In this document: positions 1 to 8,520 of the stretch, in pieces
Numbering within the stretch: position 1 is the stretch's first letter
Layout: each line of letters begins with the position of its first letter
Notes under the pieces: model-generated
Told to the model about the DNA's origin: nothing
Database searches by the model: none
What the model saw: the letters and a program-made list of their open reading frames with translations, nothing else
NCBI RefSeq assembly: GCF_000013745.1
Contig: NC_007925.1
Coordinates: 3,224,001-3,288,000, forward strand
Source: Rhodopseudomonas_A palustris_F
GTDB lineage: Bacteria; Pseudomonadota; Alphaproteobacteria; Rhizobiales; Xanthobacteraceae
Reading direction: 5' to 3'
Length of the DNA stretch: 64,000 nucleotides
Made by a program: the position numbers and the translations under genes

Positions 1-232
1 TGGGTTCGATGATGCCGGTGCCGATGGTGGTGGCGACATGTAGCCCGAACACCGAAAACGCCACGAAATTGAAAAACGCCGCCCACAGCACCGCATATTG
101 CGGCCGCAGCACCCTTGTGGACACGATGGTGGCGATCGAATTCGCCGCGTCATGCAGCCCGTTCAAAAAATCGAACAGCAGCGCGATTGCGATTAATCCG
201 ACCAGGATCGGAAGACCCAGCGTGGCGTCCAC
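1..232 (-). CDS. Inorganic phosphate transporter, Pit family (partial, N-terminus only)
   Basis: Reading the minus strand from a GTG at 232 gives an open frame to the window edge, about 77 residues. It contains FDFLNGLHDAANSIATIVST followed by a hydrophobic stretch. The GLHDAANSIAT segment is the conserved first repeat signature of Pit (PiT/SLC20) phosphate permeases, which take up phosphate or metal-phosphate across the inner membrane. GTG is chosen because a GGGCAGGG purine-rich site lies just upstream and no ATG is available near it. It starts 14 bases after the stop of the DUF47 gene, so the two are very likely co-transcribed, the usual arrangement for low-affinity phosphate uptake. The rest of the gene lies outside the window. 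Confidence 0.85.
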   Translation of the reverse strand, partial: MDATLGLPILVGLIAIALLFDFLNGLHDAANSIATIVSTRVLRPQYAVLWAAFFNFVAFSVFGLHVATTIGTGIIEP

Positions 233-246
233 TGCGCGGCCCTGCC

Positions 247-903
247 CTATACCTGTTCGATGACGATGCTGTTGATCTCGTTCGCGACGTCGTCGAAGCG
301 GTCGGCAACTTTCTCGAGGTGGTCGTAAATCTCGGCGCCGACGATGAAATCCATCGCGCTGGCGTTGCGGTGCTTGAGAAACAATTCCTTGAGGCCGATG
401 TCGTGCAGGTCGTCGACGCGGCCCTCCAGCTTGCCGAGCTCCTCGGTGATCGCGGTCAGCATCGCCACGTTGGGGCCGATCGATTTCATCAACGGCAGCG
501 CCCGGCCGACCAGATTGGCGCATTCCACCAGCAAGGTGCCGATTTCGCGCATCGGCGGCTCGAACGAGCGCACCTCGAACAGGATCACCGCCTTGGCGGT
601 CTGCTGCATCTGGTCGATGGCGTCGTCCATCGAGGTGATCAGGTTCTTGATGTCGACGCGGTCGAACGGGGTAATGAAGGTGCGCCGCACCGCGGTCAGC
701 ACCTCGCGGGTGATGGCGTCGGCGTCGTTCTCGAACTGGCTGACCCGCTGGCAATGCACCGGCGTCTCGTCACCGCCGCGCAGCATGTCCTGCAGCGCCT
801 CGGCGCCTTGCACGACGGTTTGGGAGTGTCGGGCGAACAGGTCGAAAAACCTCTCCTCCTTTGGCAGAAAGGCGCGAAACCAACGCAGCATTGAAAAGTC
901 CAT
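247..903 (-). CDS. DUF47 family protein (PhoU-like partner of a Pit phosphate transporter)
   Basis: 218 residues from the ATG at 903 (MDFSMLRWFRAFLPKEERFF). The protein is helical throughout and matches the DUF47/TIGR00153 pattern: an N-terminal FxxLFPKEExFFxLF-like motif, then regularly spaced acidic helices such as DADAITREV, DDAIDQMQQ and DHLEKVADRFDDVANEI. Those helices correspond to the metal-binding helices of PhoU-like folds. Members are thought to regulate the adjacent Pit permease. An upstream in-frame extension to 1116 was not used because it is low-quality sequence and the family begins near this ATG. The phosphate permease starts 14 bases downstream on the same strand. Confidence 0.9.
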   Translation of the reverse strand: MDFSMLRWFRAFLPKEERFFDLFARHSQTVVQGAEALQDMLRGGDETPVHCQRVSQFENDADAITREVLTAVRRTFITPFDRVDIKNLITSMDDAIDQMQQTAKAVILFEVRSFEPPMREIGTLLVECANLVGRALPLMKSIGPNVAMLTAITEELGKLEGRVDDLHDIGLKELFLKHRNASAMDFIVGAEIYDHLEKVADRFDDVANEINSIVIEQV

Positions 904-1477
904 TGTTTGCGACGGGGCGCCGGACGGCTGCCCCCCTGTCACAGAAGCGTCATAGATCATTTCCCGGGCTGGCAGGCAATTGCGGTGGGTCAAAGCGCGG
1001 TCATCCACCGCTTTATGGTGCCCCGATACGCTCCACCGGCTCGGACCGGCGGCATAGGCCCGCGGCACGGTTTCAGCAAGTCCGCAGTTCGCAAACCGGC
1101 GTCGCGACGCCGGCAATTTTCGCTGGTCAATTTACGCTTTGTTAGGAATGATGGAGGAGCGTTCGAATCACGCGGATCGCCCGACTTAGAGTTGCGCGAT
1201 CTTGAGTGATCGGGACCGTCAAAATGATGGTCACGATGTCAGAGGCAGTTTTTCGCTGGTGTTCACCGCAGCCGAAACGGCGTGTCTGAATTCCCGGCGA
1301 CCCACCCATGCTACCGACCGATCTAGTTACTAGCGGTAGGTGAGTATTCGGTAACGCCTCTCCCTGTGGATCAGTGCGCGTAATCGACATCCTTTCGGAT
1401 TGTCACCGAGTCAACAAACTTAACTTTTCCTTATTTCGTCACCAGACCGCGGTCGAGCATCGCAGAGTGGGACAGCC
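904..1477. other. Non-coding divergent promoter region
   Basis: 574 bases separate the DUF47 gene (minus) from the DUF4407 gene (plus), so both promoters must lie here. The short ORFs in this stretch have no recognisable features. The one structure I see is the imperfect palindrome at 1311-1339, listed separately. Confidence 0.6.
1311..1339. promoter_or_regulatory. Imperfect palindrome upstream of the DUF4407 gene
   Basis: Outer arms ctaccg (1311-1316) and cggtag (1334-1339) flank a central palindrome ctagt-t-actag (1323-1333). Six extra bases on the left side make the two parts asymmetric. It lies about 140 bp upstream of the DUF4407 start and could be an operator. No regulator is assigned. 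Confidence 0.3.
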
Positions 1478-3394
1478 ATGATTCGTACAGCACTCAACTT
1501 CATCGCAGGCGTCGATCGCAAGACGTTGGAAACCTGTCCGGCGACCGACAAGATGTGGGCAGCGCATCTGGGGTTCTCGCTGTGCCTGTCCTTCGTCGTG
1601 GTGTTGGGCATCTCGTTCCACGCCACCGGCTACATGATCGCCGATGTCGGAACCCGGCTGTTGGCCGCGGTGGTGATCGCGCTGACGGTGCTGATGTTCG
1701 ACCGCGCGCTGTGCCAGTCCGACTGGTTCTACCAAGGTGCCCTTTGGACCAAGGGCGACGCCGCCGAGAGCGAAGCCGAGACGCGTCAATCGACCTGGCG
1801 GTTCGGCCGGATCGCGATCCGGCTCGCGATGTCGTTCGGGCTGGCCTGGGTGATCGCGATGTTCCTGGAGCTGGCGATCTTTTCCGGCACCATCGACGAC
1901 AAGATCGAGCGCGACCGCGTCGCCGCCAATCAGCCGATCTACCAGAAGATCGAGCAATACAACCAGCAGCTCGGCGGCGAGATCGATCGCCGTCAGGCCG
2001 CCATCGTCGCGTTGGAGGGGCTGCTGCAGGCCGCGCTGACCGAGGTGCCGGCGGCCGACGCCGCGGCGCAGGGCCGCTCCAGCGATATCGAACAACAGAT
2101 CAAGTCGCTGGCGGTGCGGGAAACCGAGCTGCGCGCCGAACAGCGCGAGATCCAGCAGACCGTTCAGCGCTACGCCGCCGATATGAATGCCGAAGAACTC
2201 GGCCAGAAGCTCAGCCCGACCAATAGCGGCCGGCCCGGCGCCGGGCCGCGCTATGAATTCGCCAAGCGGCAGAAGGAGCTATACCAGGCGCAGATCGCCG
2301 CCCGCGACGCCGACATCGCGCAGTTGCACGCCAAGAGCGACGAGCTGCGCGGCGCCCAGGCCAAGGTCATCGCCGATGCGCTGGCGGCGCGAAACGTCGA
2401 GCGCTCGGCGCTGGAGGGCAAGCGTAGCGCGCTGCAGGCGCAGATCGACGCCGCTCGCGCCGAACTGAAGCAATTGGAGGCCGAGCGGCTGGCCAGCGTC
2501 GAGCAGTTCCGGCGCAAGGCGCTGAGCGAGTCCTACTTCCAGGAGAAGAAGGACAAGGTCGATCCGCTGACCCGGATGGCGGCCTATCAGGAATTGAAGA
2601 ACGATCCGAAGGACGGCGGCACCATGGCGCTGTTCTCCTGGATGACCCGGTTCTTCATCATCTTCCTGGAGATCGTCCCGGTGGTCGCCAAAATCTTCTT
2701 CTCGCCGCCGAGCGTCTACGCGGCGAAGATCCAGGACGAGGTGGAGCGCGCCCGCCGCCGCATCCAGAATGCCGCCGACGAGCCGTTGCCCGAACCCGAA
2801 CCGCAGCCGGCGCCGCGCATCGAACCCGGCGTCGCCAAGCGGCTGTTCGAGTCGATCTTCGGCAAGGCCGACGCCCCGCGCCCGCACCGCCGCGACCGCG
2901 TGGTGCGCATTCCGGTGCGCGACCGCACCGCCCGCTCGCCGCTGCCGCGGCTGGTGCCGCTCGACCTCGCGCCACGCCCGAGCGAACGGCCGGCACGGGC
3001 GAGCCTGTCGACCGCACCGCTCCCCCCGCTGCGCAACGAGGTGTTCGCCGATCACCCGCGCACCGACTTCGCGGCCCAACCAGCGGTGGACGCGTCCGAG
3101 GCTGCCAGCAACGACATGGCGAAGAACGAAGTGCTCAGCCACGGCATCGATCATCCGCCGACGACCGACGAGGTATCCCGGACCGAGCGGTCGCCGATCG
3201 TCAGGTCGCGAAGCCACGTGTCCCGAACCGAAGCGGACGGCGACGATCTATTCGGCGAGGCGGTGCCGCGCGAGCTGCCGACGCGGCCAATCGCTGCGCG
3301 AACGCCCGCCTCGTTCCATGCCGCCGAAGCGCAGCGCAACGGTTTCCTGCCGCTGCAGTACTCCTTGCAATATGACTTGCAGCAGCGCTCCTAA
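1478..3394 (+). CDS. DUF4407 domain membrane protein with long coiled coil
   Basis: 638 residues. The N-terminal part has hydrophobic helices at about 28-52, 57-75 and 115-140, typical of the DUF4407 family (DKMWAAHLGFSLCLSFVVVL). Residues about 150-370 are a charged, heptad-rich coiled coil (repeated Glu/Arg/Lys/Gln with QAQIDAARAELKQLEAERL). A fourth hydrophobic helix follows at about 385-410 (ALFSWMTRFFIIFLEIVPVV). The last ~210 residues are Pro/Arg-rich and probably disordered. The function of the family is unknown. The architecture suggests an inner-membrane protein with a large extramembrane coiled-coil loop. It is monocistronic, with long gaps on both sides. Confidence 0.8.
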   Translation: MIRTALNFIAGVDRKTLETCPATDKMWAAHLGFSLCLSFVVVLGISFHATGYMIADVGTRLLAAVVIALTVLMFDRALCQSDWFYQGALWTKGDAAESEAETRQSTWRFGRIAIRLAMSFGLAWVIAMFLELAIFSGTIDDKIERDRVAANQPIYQKIEQYNQQLGGEIDRRQAAIVALEGLLQAALTEVPAADAAAQGRSSDIEQQIKSLAVRETELRAEQREIQQTVQRYAADMNAEELGQKLSPTNSGRPGAGPRYEFAKRQKELYQAQIAARDADIAQLHAKSDELRGAQAKVIADALAARNVERSALEGKRSALQAQIDAARAELKQLEAERLASVEQFRRKALSESYFQEKKDKVDPLTRMAAYQELKNDPKDGGTMALFSWMTRFFIIFLEIVPVVAKIFFSPPSVYAAKIQDEVERARRRIQNAADEPLPEPEPQPAPRIEPGVAKRLFESIFGKADAPRPHRRDRVVRIPVRDRTARSPLPRLVPLDLAPRPSERPARASLSTAPLPPLRNEVFADHPRTDFAAQPAVDASEAASNDMAKNEVLSHGIDHPPTTDEVSRTERSPIVRSRSHVSRTEADGDDLFGEAVPRELPTRPIAARTPASFHAAEAQRNGFLPLQYSLQYDLQQRS

Positions 3395-3765
3395 GTGTCT
3401 GACTGAAAAACCGATCGACTGAAATCGGCGGTCACGCGTCATTGCGAAAAGCTCTTGCGCCGAAGCAATTCAAGGCCCCGCATGAGGCCCCCGGATTGCT
3501 TCGCTGTCGGCCGGCGCACCGCGCCGGCCTCGGCTCGCAATGACCCAAGCACCCCGGATCTTGCTCGCGGTTCATTCGATTAGACTGAGGGCTTATCTGC
3601 GGCGCCTAGAGCAATCCGCCCTCCGCGTCCGCTCCTGGGCCTGCGGGCGCGGCGCAGCGATCACCAAGCGCCTCACGCGGCTCACGCCGATCGGCACCAA
3701 GCGCGAGGCGCCCTCGCGCTTGTCTCGATCCGCAACTCACCCGAGCCGAGCCTATCTCAAACGCA
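3395..3765. other. Intergenic stretch holding a palindromic repeat
   Basis: No supportable gene. It contains the nested inverted repeat at 3438-3544. The rest (3545-3765) shows nothing recognisable. Confidence 0.5.
3438..3544. repeat. Nested palindromic intergenic repeat element
   Basis: Three nested inverted repeats share one centre. The outer arms are gtcattgcga (3438-3447) and tcgcaatgac (3535-3544). The middle arms are cgaagcaat (3461-3469) and attgcttcg (3495-3503). A right-side hairpin has arms ggccggcgc (3509-3517) and gcgccggcc (3521-3529). The 'gtcattgcga...cgaagcaat' words recur as intergenic repeats in Rhodopseudomonas/Bradyrhizobium genomes. It lies just after the DUF4407 gene and may also act as a transcription barrier. 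Only this copy was noticed in the window. Confidence 0.75.
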
Positions 3766-3800
3766 AAAAGGGCGGCGTGGATTGCTCCGCGCCGCCCTTT
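3766..3800 (-). terminator. Rho-independent terminator of the 3816-4271 gene
   Basis: On the minus strand a perfect stem aaagggcggcg / cgccgcccttt is followed by a run of T (tttttgcgttt). It sits 16 bases past the stop codon of the small membrane-protein gene. This is the clearest intrinsic terminator in the window. Confidence 0.85.
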
Positions 3801-3815
3801 CCGGAGAACGAGTGA

Positions 3816-4271
3816 TTAGTTGATCCGGGAGATCTCTTTGCGGGGCTCCGAGGTGGTGCCGTAGACTTGCGGATCCAGAGTGGTCGACTTGGTGACCACC
3901 GGCTTGTTGGCGCGATAGACCTGAAACACGTACCAGGCCGCAACCACCACGACGGCCAAAGCCACCTGGTTCGCCGGCAGCACCAGCGACAACGCGATCA
4001 GCACCACCGCGATGGTGCCGGCCTTCACCACCTTTTCGCGATCGGCGAAGATCGTGCCGAAACGATCCCAGTTCTCCGCCTTCCAGAACGGCGCGGTGAA
4101 ACGGTCCAGACCAAAGCCGGTCCATGCGCCGTTGAAACCAAGATTGTAGGACCAGAGCAGGAACAGCGCCACCGAGAACGCGACGATGGCGACGATGGCC
4201 CCTACGGGGCCGGCGGCGTAGCCGATGACGACTACAAGAGCAGCTGCAAAGGCAGCGATCCAATATTGCAT
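3816..4271 (-). CDS. Small integral membrane protein of unknown function
   Basis: 151 residues from the ATG at 4271. Hydrophobic helices lie at about 4-22, 25-45, 85-101 and 103-120, with a hydrophilic loop (about 47-80) containing GFGLDRFTAPFWKAENWDRF. The C-terminus is polar and ends EPRKEISRIN. I do not recognise a family. The gene stands alone with its own terminator. Its 5' leader carries a cacccga-tt-tcgggtg hairpin and a 12-bp ctctctagagag palindrome, which suggests regulated expression. Base composition and amino-acid make-up look native. Confidence 0.75.
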   Translation of the reverse strand: MQYWIAAFAAALVVVIGYAAGPVGAIVAIVAFSVALFLLWSYNLGFNGAWTGFGLDRFTAPFWKAENWDRFGTIFADREKVVKAGTIAVVLIALSLVLPANQVALAVVVVAAWYVFQVYRANKPVVTKSTTLDPQVYGTTSEPRKEISRIN

Positions 4272-4284
4272 GTGATTACCTTTT

Positions 4285-4330
4285 CACCCGATTTCGGGTG
4301 CCTTTTCAGGTTGTATCTCTCTCTAGAGAG
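4285..4330 (-). promoter_or_regulatory. Two short palindromes in the leader of the 3816-4271 gene
   Basis: Perfect palindromes cacccgatttcgggtg (4285-4300) and ctctctagagag (4319-4330) lie 14 and 48 bases upstream of the start codon. The first could form a small hairpin in the mRNA leader. The second looks like a protein-binding site. The role is inferred from position only. Confidence 0.35.
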
Positions 4331-4578
4331 ACGTCGGGCATTAAGAATCACAATAATAGGACGGTTTTTGTCGCCGCATGATTAAAATGATCGATTCAGA
4401 ACTAGAACTTGCGTCGCTTTTCAACGGTTTACGCAGCTTTCTAGTACTTCGTTACCATTTTTCCGCCGGCTCATCATCACGCGAACAGATCCGCGCTGCC
4501 ACGCTTCAACAACGACCGGCGGCAATCGTTCATTCGGGCGTTGCTGCAGCGGGCCGCAATGGCGCGACGGGTATTATA
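4331..4578. other. AT-richer intergenic region with no gene
   Basis: About 250 bases between the small membrane-protein promoter and the end of livM. It is noticeably less GC-rich than the surroundings. Nothing recognisable except that it must hold the promoter of the 3816-4271 gene. Confidence 0.4.
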
Positions 4579-5550
4579 TTACAGCGAGCGCTTGAAGTAG
4601 TGCGCGATTTCACCGATCACGCCGCGCCGGAAGGTCAGCACGCAGATCACGAAGATCACGCCTTGGATCACCGTCACCCATTGACCGAACCCGGCCAGAT
4701 ACTGCTGCATGGCGATGATCACGAAGGCGCCGACCACCGGTCCGTAGATGGTGCCGAGGCCGCCGACCAGCGTCATCAGCACGATTTCGCCGGACATCGT
4801 CCAGTGCACGTCGGTCAATGACGCGTTCTGCGCCACGAACACCTTCAGCGACCCGGCAAACCCCGCCAGCGTCGCCGACAGGATGTAGGCCAAGAGCTTG
4901 TAATGATCGGTCTTGTAGCCCAGCGAGATCGCGCGCGGCTCGTTCTCGCGGATCGCCTTCAGCACTTCGCCGAACGGTGAATTGATCGCACGATAGATCA
5001 CCAGAAAACCCAACAAGAAGCCGACCAGGATCACGTAGTACAGCGTGGTCGGCTTGCCGAGATCGATGAAGCCGAAAAGATGCCCCTGCGGAATGCCCTG
5101 AATGCCGTCCTCGCCATGGGTGAACGGCGTCTGCAAATACACGAAGTACAACAGCTGCGACAAGGCGAGCGTGATCATCGCAAAGTAGATGCCCTGCCGG
5201 CGGATCGCGACCAGCCCGGTGATCACGCCGAGTGCGGCGGCAGCGGCGGTGCCGATCAATATGCCGAGTTCGGGCGACACGCCCCACACCTTCAGCGCAT
5301 GCGCGCTGGCATAACCCGCGGTGCCGAGAAACATCGCGTGGCCGAACGACAGCAGCCCGCCGTAGCCGATCAACAGGTTGAAGGCGCACGCCAACAACGC
5401 AAAGCACAGCCCTTGCATGACGAAAAACGGATACACCCCGGTCAACGGCACGACCGCCAGCAGCGCGGTCATGACGGCAAAGGCGATCATTTCGTCGCGG
5501 ACGGCGCGACGGCCGGCGACAGGAACGGCCTGGTCGGAGATCGAGGTCAT
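4579..5550 (-). CDS. livM: Branched-chain amino acid-type ABC transporter permease LivM
   Basis: 323 residues with about eight to nine hydrophobic helices. The conserved LivM segment near residues 55-80 (ACAFNLLIGYGGLLSFGHAMFLG) and the C-terminal GGLGTIYGPVVGAFVI loop identify the family. This loop contacts the cytoplasmic ATPases in such importers. LivM pairs with LivH in the inner membrane. It starts one base after the livH stop and is the last gene of the livG-F-J-H-M set. The substrate could be leucine-type amino acids, but in Rhodopseudomonas many such systems import aromatic or other organic acids. Confidence 0.92.
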   Translation of the reverse strand: MTSISDQAVPVAGRRAVRDEMIAFAVMTALLAVVPLTGVYPFFVMQGLCFALLACAFNLLIGYGGLLSFGHAMFLGTAGYASAHALKVWGVSPELGILIGTAAAAALGVITGLVAIRRQGIYFAMITLALSQLLYFVYLQTPFTHGEDGIQGIPQGHLFGFIDLGKPTTLYYVILVGFLLGFLVIYRAINSPFGEVLKAIRENEPRAISLGYKTDHYKLLAYILSATLAGFAGSLKVFVAQNASLTDVHWTMSGEIVLMTLVGGLGTIYGPVVGAFVIIAMQQYLAGFGQWVTVIQGVIFVICVLTFRRGVIGEIAHYFKRSL

Positions 5551-5551
5551 A

Positions 5552-6427
5552 TCAGGTGGTCCGTCCCGTCAGTCCAGAGGGTTTCACCAACAGCACCAGC
5601 ACCATCAGCACGAACACCACGGTGTTGGAGGCTTCGGGGTAGAAATACTTGGTCAGGCCTTCGATAATGCCGAGCGCGAAGCCGGTGATGATCGAGCCCA
5701 TGATCGAGCCCATGCCGCCGATCACAACCACCGCGAACACCACGATGATCAAGTCAGCGCCCATCAGCGGCCGCACCTGATTGATCGGCGCCGACAGCAC
5801 ACCGGCGAGCGCTGCGAGGCCGACGCCGAGCCCGTAGGTCAGCGTGATCATCCGCGGCACGTTGATGCCGAAGGCGCGCACCAGCGTCGGGTTCTCCGTC
5901 GCGGCGCGCAAATTGGCGCCGAGCCGGGTGCGCTCGATCAGGTACCAGGTCGCCAGACAGACCACGAGCGAGAACACCACCACCCAGCCGCGGTAGACGG
6001 GTAAGAACATAAATCCGAGATTGATGCCGCCTCGCAACTCCTCGGGGATCGCGTAAGGCAGACCGGAGGAGCCGAAATAATTCTGGAACACGCCCTGGAT
6101 GATCAGCCCGAGGCCGAACGTCAGCAGCAGCCCGTACAGATGATCAAGTTGCGCGATCCATTGCAACATGGTGCGCTCCAGAATGATGCCGAACAGCCCG
6201 ACCGCCAAGGGCGCGATGATCAGCGCCCACCAATAGCCGATGCCAAACACGTTGAGCAGGAAATACGCCGCGAAGGCGCCCATCATATACAGCGCGCCGT
6301 GGGCGAAATTGATGATGTTGAGCATGCCGAAGATCACGGCAAGGCCAAGGCTCAGCAGCGCGTAGAACGAGCCGTTGATCAGCCCGACCAGCAATTGCGC
6401 GAACAAGGCCTGAAGATTGATCGACAT
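5552..6427 (-). CDS. livH: Branched-chain amino acid-type ABC transporter permease LivH
   Basis: 291 residues from the ATG at 6427 (MSINLQALFAQLLVGLINGS). The family signature LSLGLAVIFGMLNIINFAHGALYMMGAF lies near residues 25-52, and VIGGMGSIMGSIITGFALG lies in the C-terminal half. A longer in-frame start exists upstream, but its ~50 extra residues are unlike the family and overlap the intergenic leader. It starts 65 bases after livJ and abuts livM. Confidence 0.93.
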   Translation of the reverse strand: MSINLQALFAQLLVGLINGSFYALLSLGLAVIFGMLNIINFAHGALYMMGAFAAYFLLNVFGIGYWWALIIAPLAVGLFGIILERTMLQWIAQLDHLYGLLLTFGLGLIIQGVFQNYFGSSGLPYAIPEELRGGINLGFMFLPVYRGWVVVFSLVVCLATWYLIERTRLGANLRAATENPTLVRAFGINVPRMITLTYGLGVGLAALAGVLSAPINQVRPLMGADLIIVVFAVVVIGGMGSIMGSIITGFALGIIEGLTKYFYPEASNTVVFVLMVLVLLVKPSGLTGRTT

Positions 6428-6492
6428 GAGATTCTCGATTGGTGCCGCGGGGAAAACACGGCCCAGCAGCAGAAGCTGCCGGGCCGCTAAGC

Positions 6493-7719
6493 TCACTTCT
6501 TCAACAGCGGGCACGTGCTCTTGGCGAGCGGCGTGAAGGCTTCTTCCGCCGGAATGGTGGCGACCAGCTTGTAATAGTCCCACGGTCCCTTGGATTCCGC
6601 GGGCTTCTTCACTTCGAACAGGTAGGCCGGGTGGATCTTGCGGCCGTTGGGCTGGATCGAGCCCTTGCCGAACAACGGATCGTCGGTCGGCATTTCCTTC
6701 ATCTTGGCGACGATCTTGGCGCCGTCATGCGAATTGCCGCCCATCGCATCGAGCGTCTTGAAGTAGTGGGTCAGCGCCGAATACACGCCGGCCTGCGACA
6801 TGGTCGGCACCTGCTTGTTGCGCATCCGGTCCTGGAACCGCTTCGAAAACGCCCTCGTCTGCTCGTTGGCGTCCCAGTAGAACGTCTCGGTGAAGTTCAG
6901 ACCCTGGGCCACCGGCAAGCCTATGGCGTGAACGTCGGTGATGAACATCAGGAGCCCGGCGAGCTTCTGGCCGCCGGCGATGATGCCGAATTCCGCCGCC
7001 TGCTTGATGGCGTTGGAAGTGTCGCCGCCGGCATTGGCGAGACCGATCACCTTGGCCTTGGAGGCCTGCGCCTGCAGCAGGAAGGACGAGAAGTCGGAGG
7101 TGTTGAGCGGGTGCTTCACGCCACCGAGCACCTTGCCGCCCCCCGCGTTGACGGCGGCCGTGGTGTCACGCTCCAGCGCCGCGCCGAACGCGTAGTCGGC
7201 GGTCAGGAAAAACCAGCTGTCGCCGCCGGCCTTGGTCAAGGCGGAGCCGGTGCCGTGCGCCAGCATGTAGGTGTCGTAGGTCCAGTGAATCGTATTGGGC
7301 GAGCATTGCGCGTTGGTCAGATCCGAGCTGCCGGCGCCCGAATTGAGGAAAACCCCGTTCTTTTCCTTGATGATGTTGCTGACCGCCAGCGCAACGCCGG
7401 AGTTCGGCGTATCGACCACGACATCGACCTTGTCCACATCGAACCACTGCCGCGCGATGTTCGAGCCGATGTCGGGCTTGTTCTGGTGATCGCCGGAGAT
7501 CACATCGATCTTCCAGCCTTTGGCCGTCAGGCCGGAGTCTTCCACCGCCATCTGGGCAGCCAGCGTCGAACCGGGACCGCCGACGTCCGCATAAAGGCCG
7601 GACTGGTCGCTGAGCGAGCCGATCTTGACCGTCTTGTCCGTGCTCTGGGCGGACGCAAGAGCAGCGGTGGCAAGTACAAATGCGGTGCCGAGCAGAAGCG
7701 CGGAACTCTTGTTTTTCAT
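6493..7719 (-). CDS. livJ: Periplasmic substrate-binding protein of a Liv-type ABC transporter
   Basis: 408 residues from the ATG at 7719, chosen for the AGGAGG site 7-12 bases upstream and because a signal peptide follows directly (MKNKSSALLLGTAFVLATAALASA-Q). The mature part is a Peripla_BP_6-type two-lobe binding protein: KIGSLSDQSGLYADVGGPGS at the start of lobe one, and WFDVDKVDVVVDTPNSGVAL. The LivJ name is by position and family. The sequence resembles the subgroup often found beside aromatic-acid or other carboxylate systems, so the ligand is open. It sits between livF and livH. Confidence 0.88.
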   Translation of the reverse strand: MKNKSSALLLGTAFVLATAALASAQSTDKTVKIGSLSDQSGLYADVGGPGSTLAAQMAVEDSGLTAKGWKIDVISGDHQNKPDIGSNIARQWFDVDKVDVVVDTPNSGVALAVSNIIKEKNGVFLNSGAGSSDLTNAQCSPNTIHWTYDTYMLAHGTGSALTKAGGDSWFFLTADYAFGAALERDTTAAVNAGGGKVLGGVKHPLNTSDFSSFLLQAQASKAKVIGLANAGGDTSNAIKQAAEFGIIAGGQKLAGLLMFITDVHAIGLPVAQGLNFTETFYWDANEQTRAFSKRFQDRMRNKQVPTMSQAGVYSALTHYFKTLDAMGGNSHDGAKIVAKMKEMPTDDPLFGKGSIQPNGRKIHPAYLFEVKKPAESKGPWDYYKLVATIPAEEAFTPLAKSTCPLLKK

Positions 7720-7755
7720 TATTGTCTCCTCCTTTTTGGTGTTTTGGTGCGCCAA

Positions 7756-8520
7756 TCAGACGCCGAGATAGCTGTGCAGTTTGTCCATGTTGGCCTGGAG
7801 TTCGGAATTGGCGAAGCCGTCGATGATCTTGCCGTGCTCGACGATGTAGTAGCGATCCGCCACGGTGGCGGCGAAGCGGAAGTTCTGCTCGACCAGCAGA
7901 ATGGTGAAGCCCTCGTTCTTCAGCCGTTGGATAGTATGGCCGATCTGCTGGATGATCACCGGCGCCAGCCCTTCGGTCGGCTCGTCGAGCATCAGGAAGC
8001 GGGCACCGGTGCGCAGGATGCGGGCGATCGCCAACATCTGCTGCTCGCCGCCGGACAGTTTGGTGCCCTGGCTCTTCAGCCGCTCCTTGAGGTTCGGAAA
8101 CAGTTCGAAGATCTGCTCCAGCGACAAACCGCCCGGCCGCACCTGCGGCGGCAACATCAGATTTTCCCGCACGTCGAGGCTGGCGAAGATGCCGCGCTCC
8201 TCGGGACAGATCGCCACCCCAAGCCGCGCGATCTTGTCGGACGAGGCGCGGCTGATGTCCTTGCCCTCGAAGCGAATGCTGCCGCTGCGCTTGCCGATGA
8301 TGCCCATCACCGATTTCAGCGTGGTGGTCTTGCCGGCGCCGTTGCGCCCCAGCAGCGTCACCACCTCGCCGGCGCGGACGTCGAAGTCGATGCCGTGCAG
8401 GATGTGCGATTCGCCGTACCACGCCTGCAGGTTCTGCACCGCCAGCACGACATCGCCGGCCGACTGCGCGATCGGCGTGGTGGCGGCGGTGTCCGCTGCG
8501 GTGGTCATCGTCTCAACCAT
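7756..8520 (-). CDS. livF: Liv-type ABC transporter ATP-binding protein LivF
   Basis: 254 residues. Walker A GRNGAGKTT lies at about 58-66, the signature LSGGEQQML near 150 and Walker B FLMLDEPTEGL near 170. ICPEERGIF is typical of LivF. The start ATG at 8520 is preceded by GGGGGCAGGGC and overlaps the end of livG by eight bases, indicating translational coupling. A second ATG four codons later is possible. Residues 1-25 are a low-complexity Ala/Thr extension that is usual in this family. Confidence 0.92.
   Translation of the reverse strand: MVETMTTAADTAATTPIAQSAGDVVLAVQNLQAWYGESHILHGIDFDVRAGEVVTLLGRNGAGKTTTLKSVMGIIGKRSGSIRFEGKDISRASSDKIARLGVAICPEERGIFASLDVRENLMLPPQVRPGGLSLEQIFELFPNLKERLKSQGTKLSGGEQQMLAIARILRTGARFLMLDEPTEGLAPVIIQQIGHTIQRLKNEGFTILLVEQNFRFAATVADRYYIVEHGKIIDGFANSELQANMDKLHSYLGV

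Noticed and set aside
1142..1390. 82-codon minus-strand frame in the DUF47/DUF4407 intergenic region
   Set aside because: No ribosome-binding site, no hydrophobic or domain pattern, and it lies across the candidate operator.
4378..4821. Plus-strand frame starting MIKMIDSELELASLF
   Set aside because: The start looks protein-like but the frame soon enters the antisense of livM, and no homologous pattern is visible.
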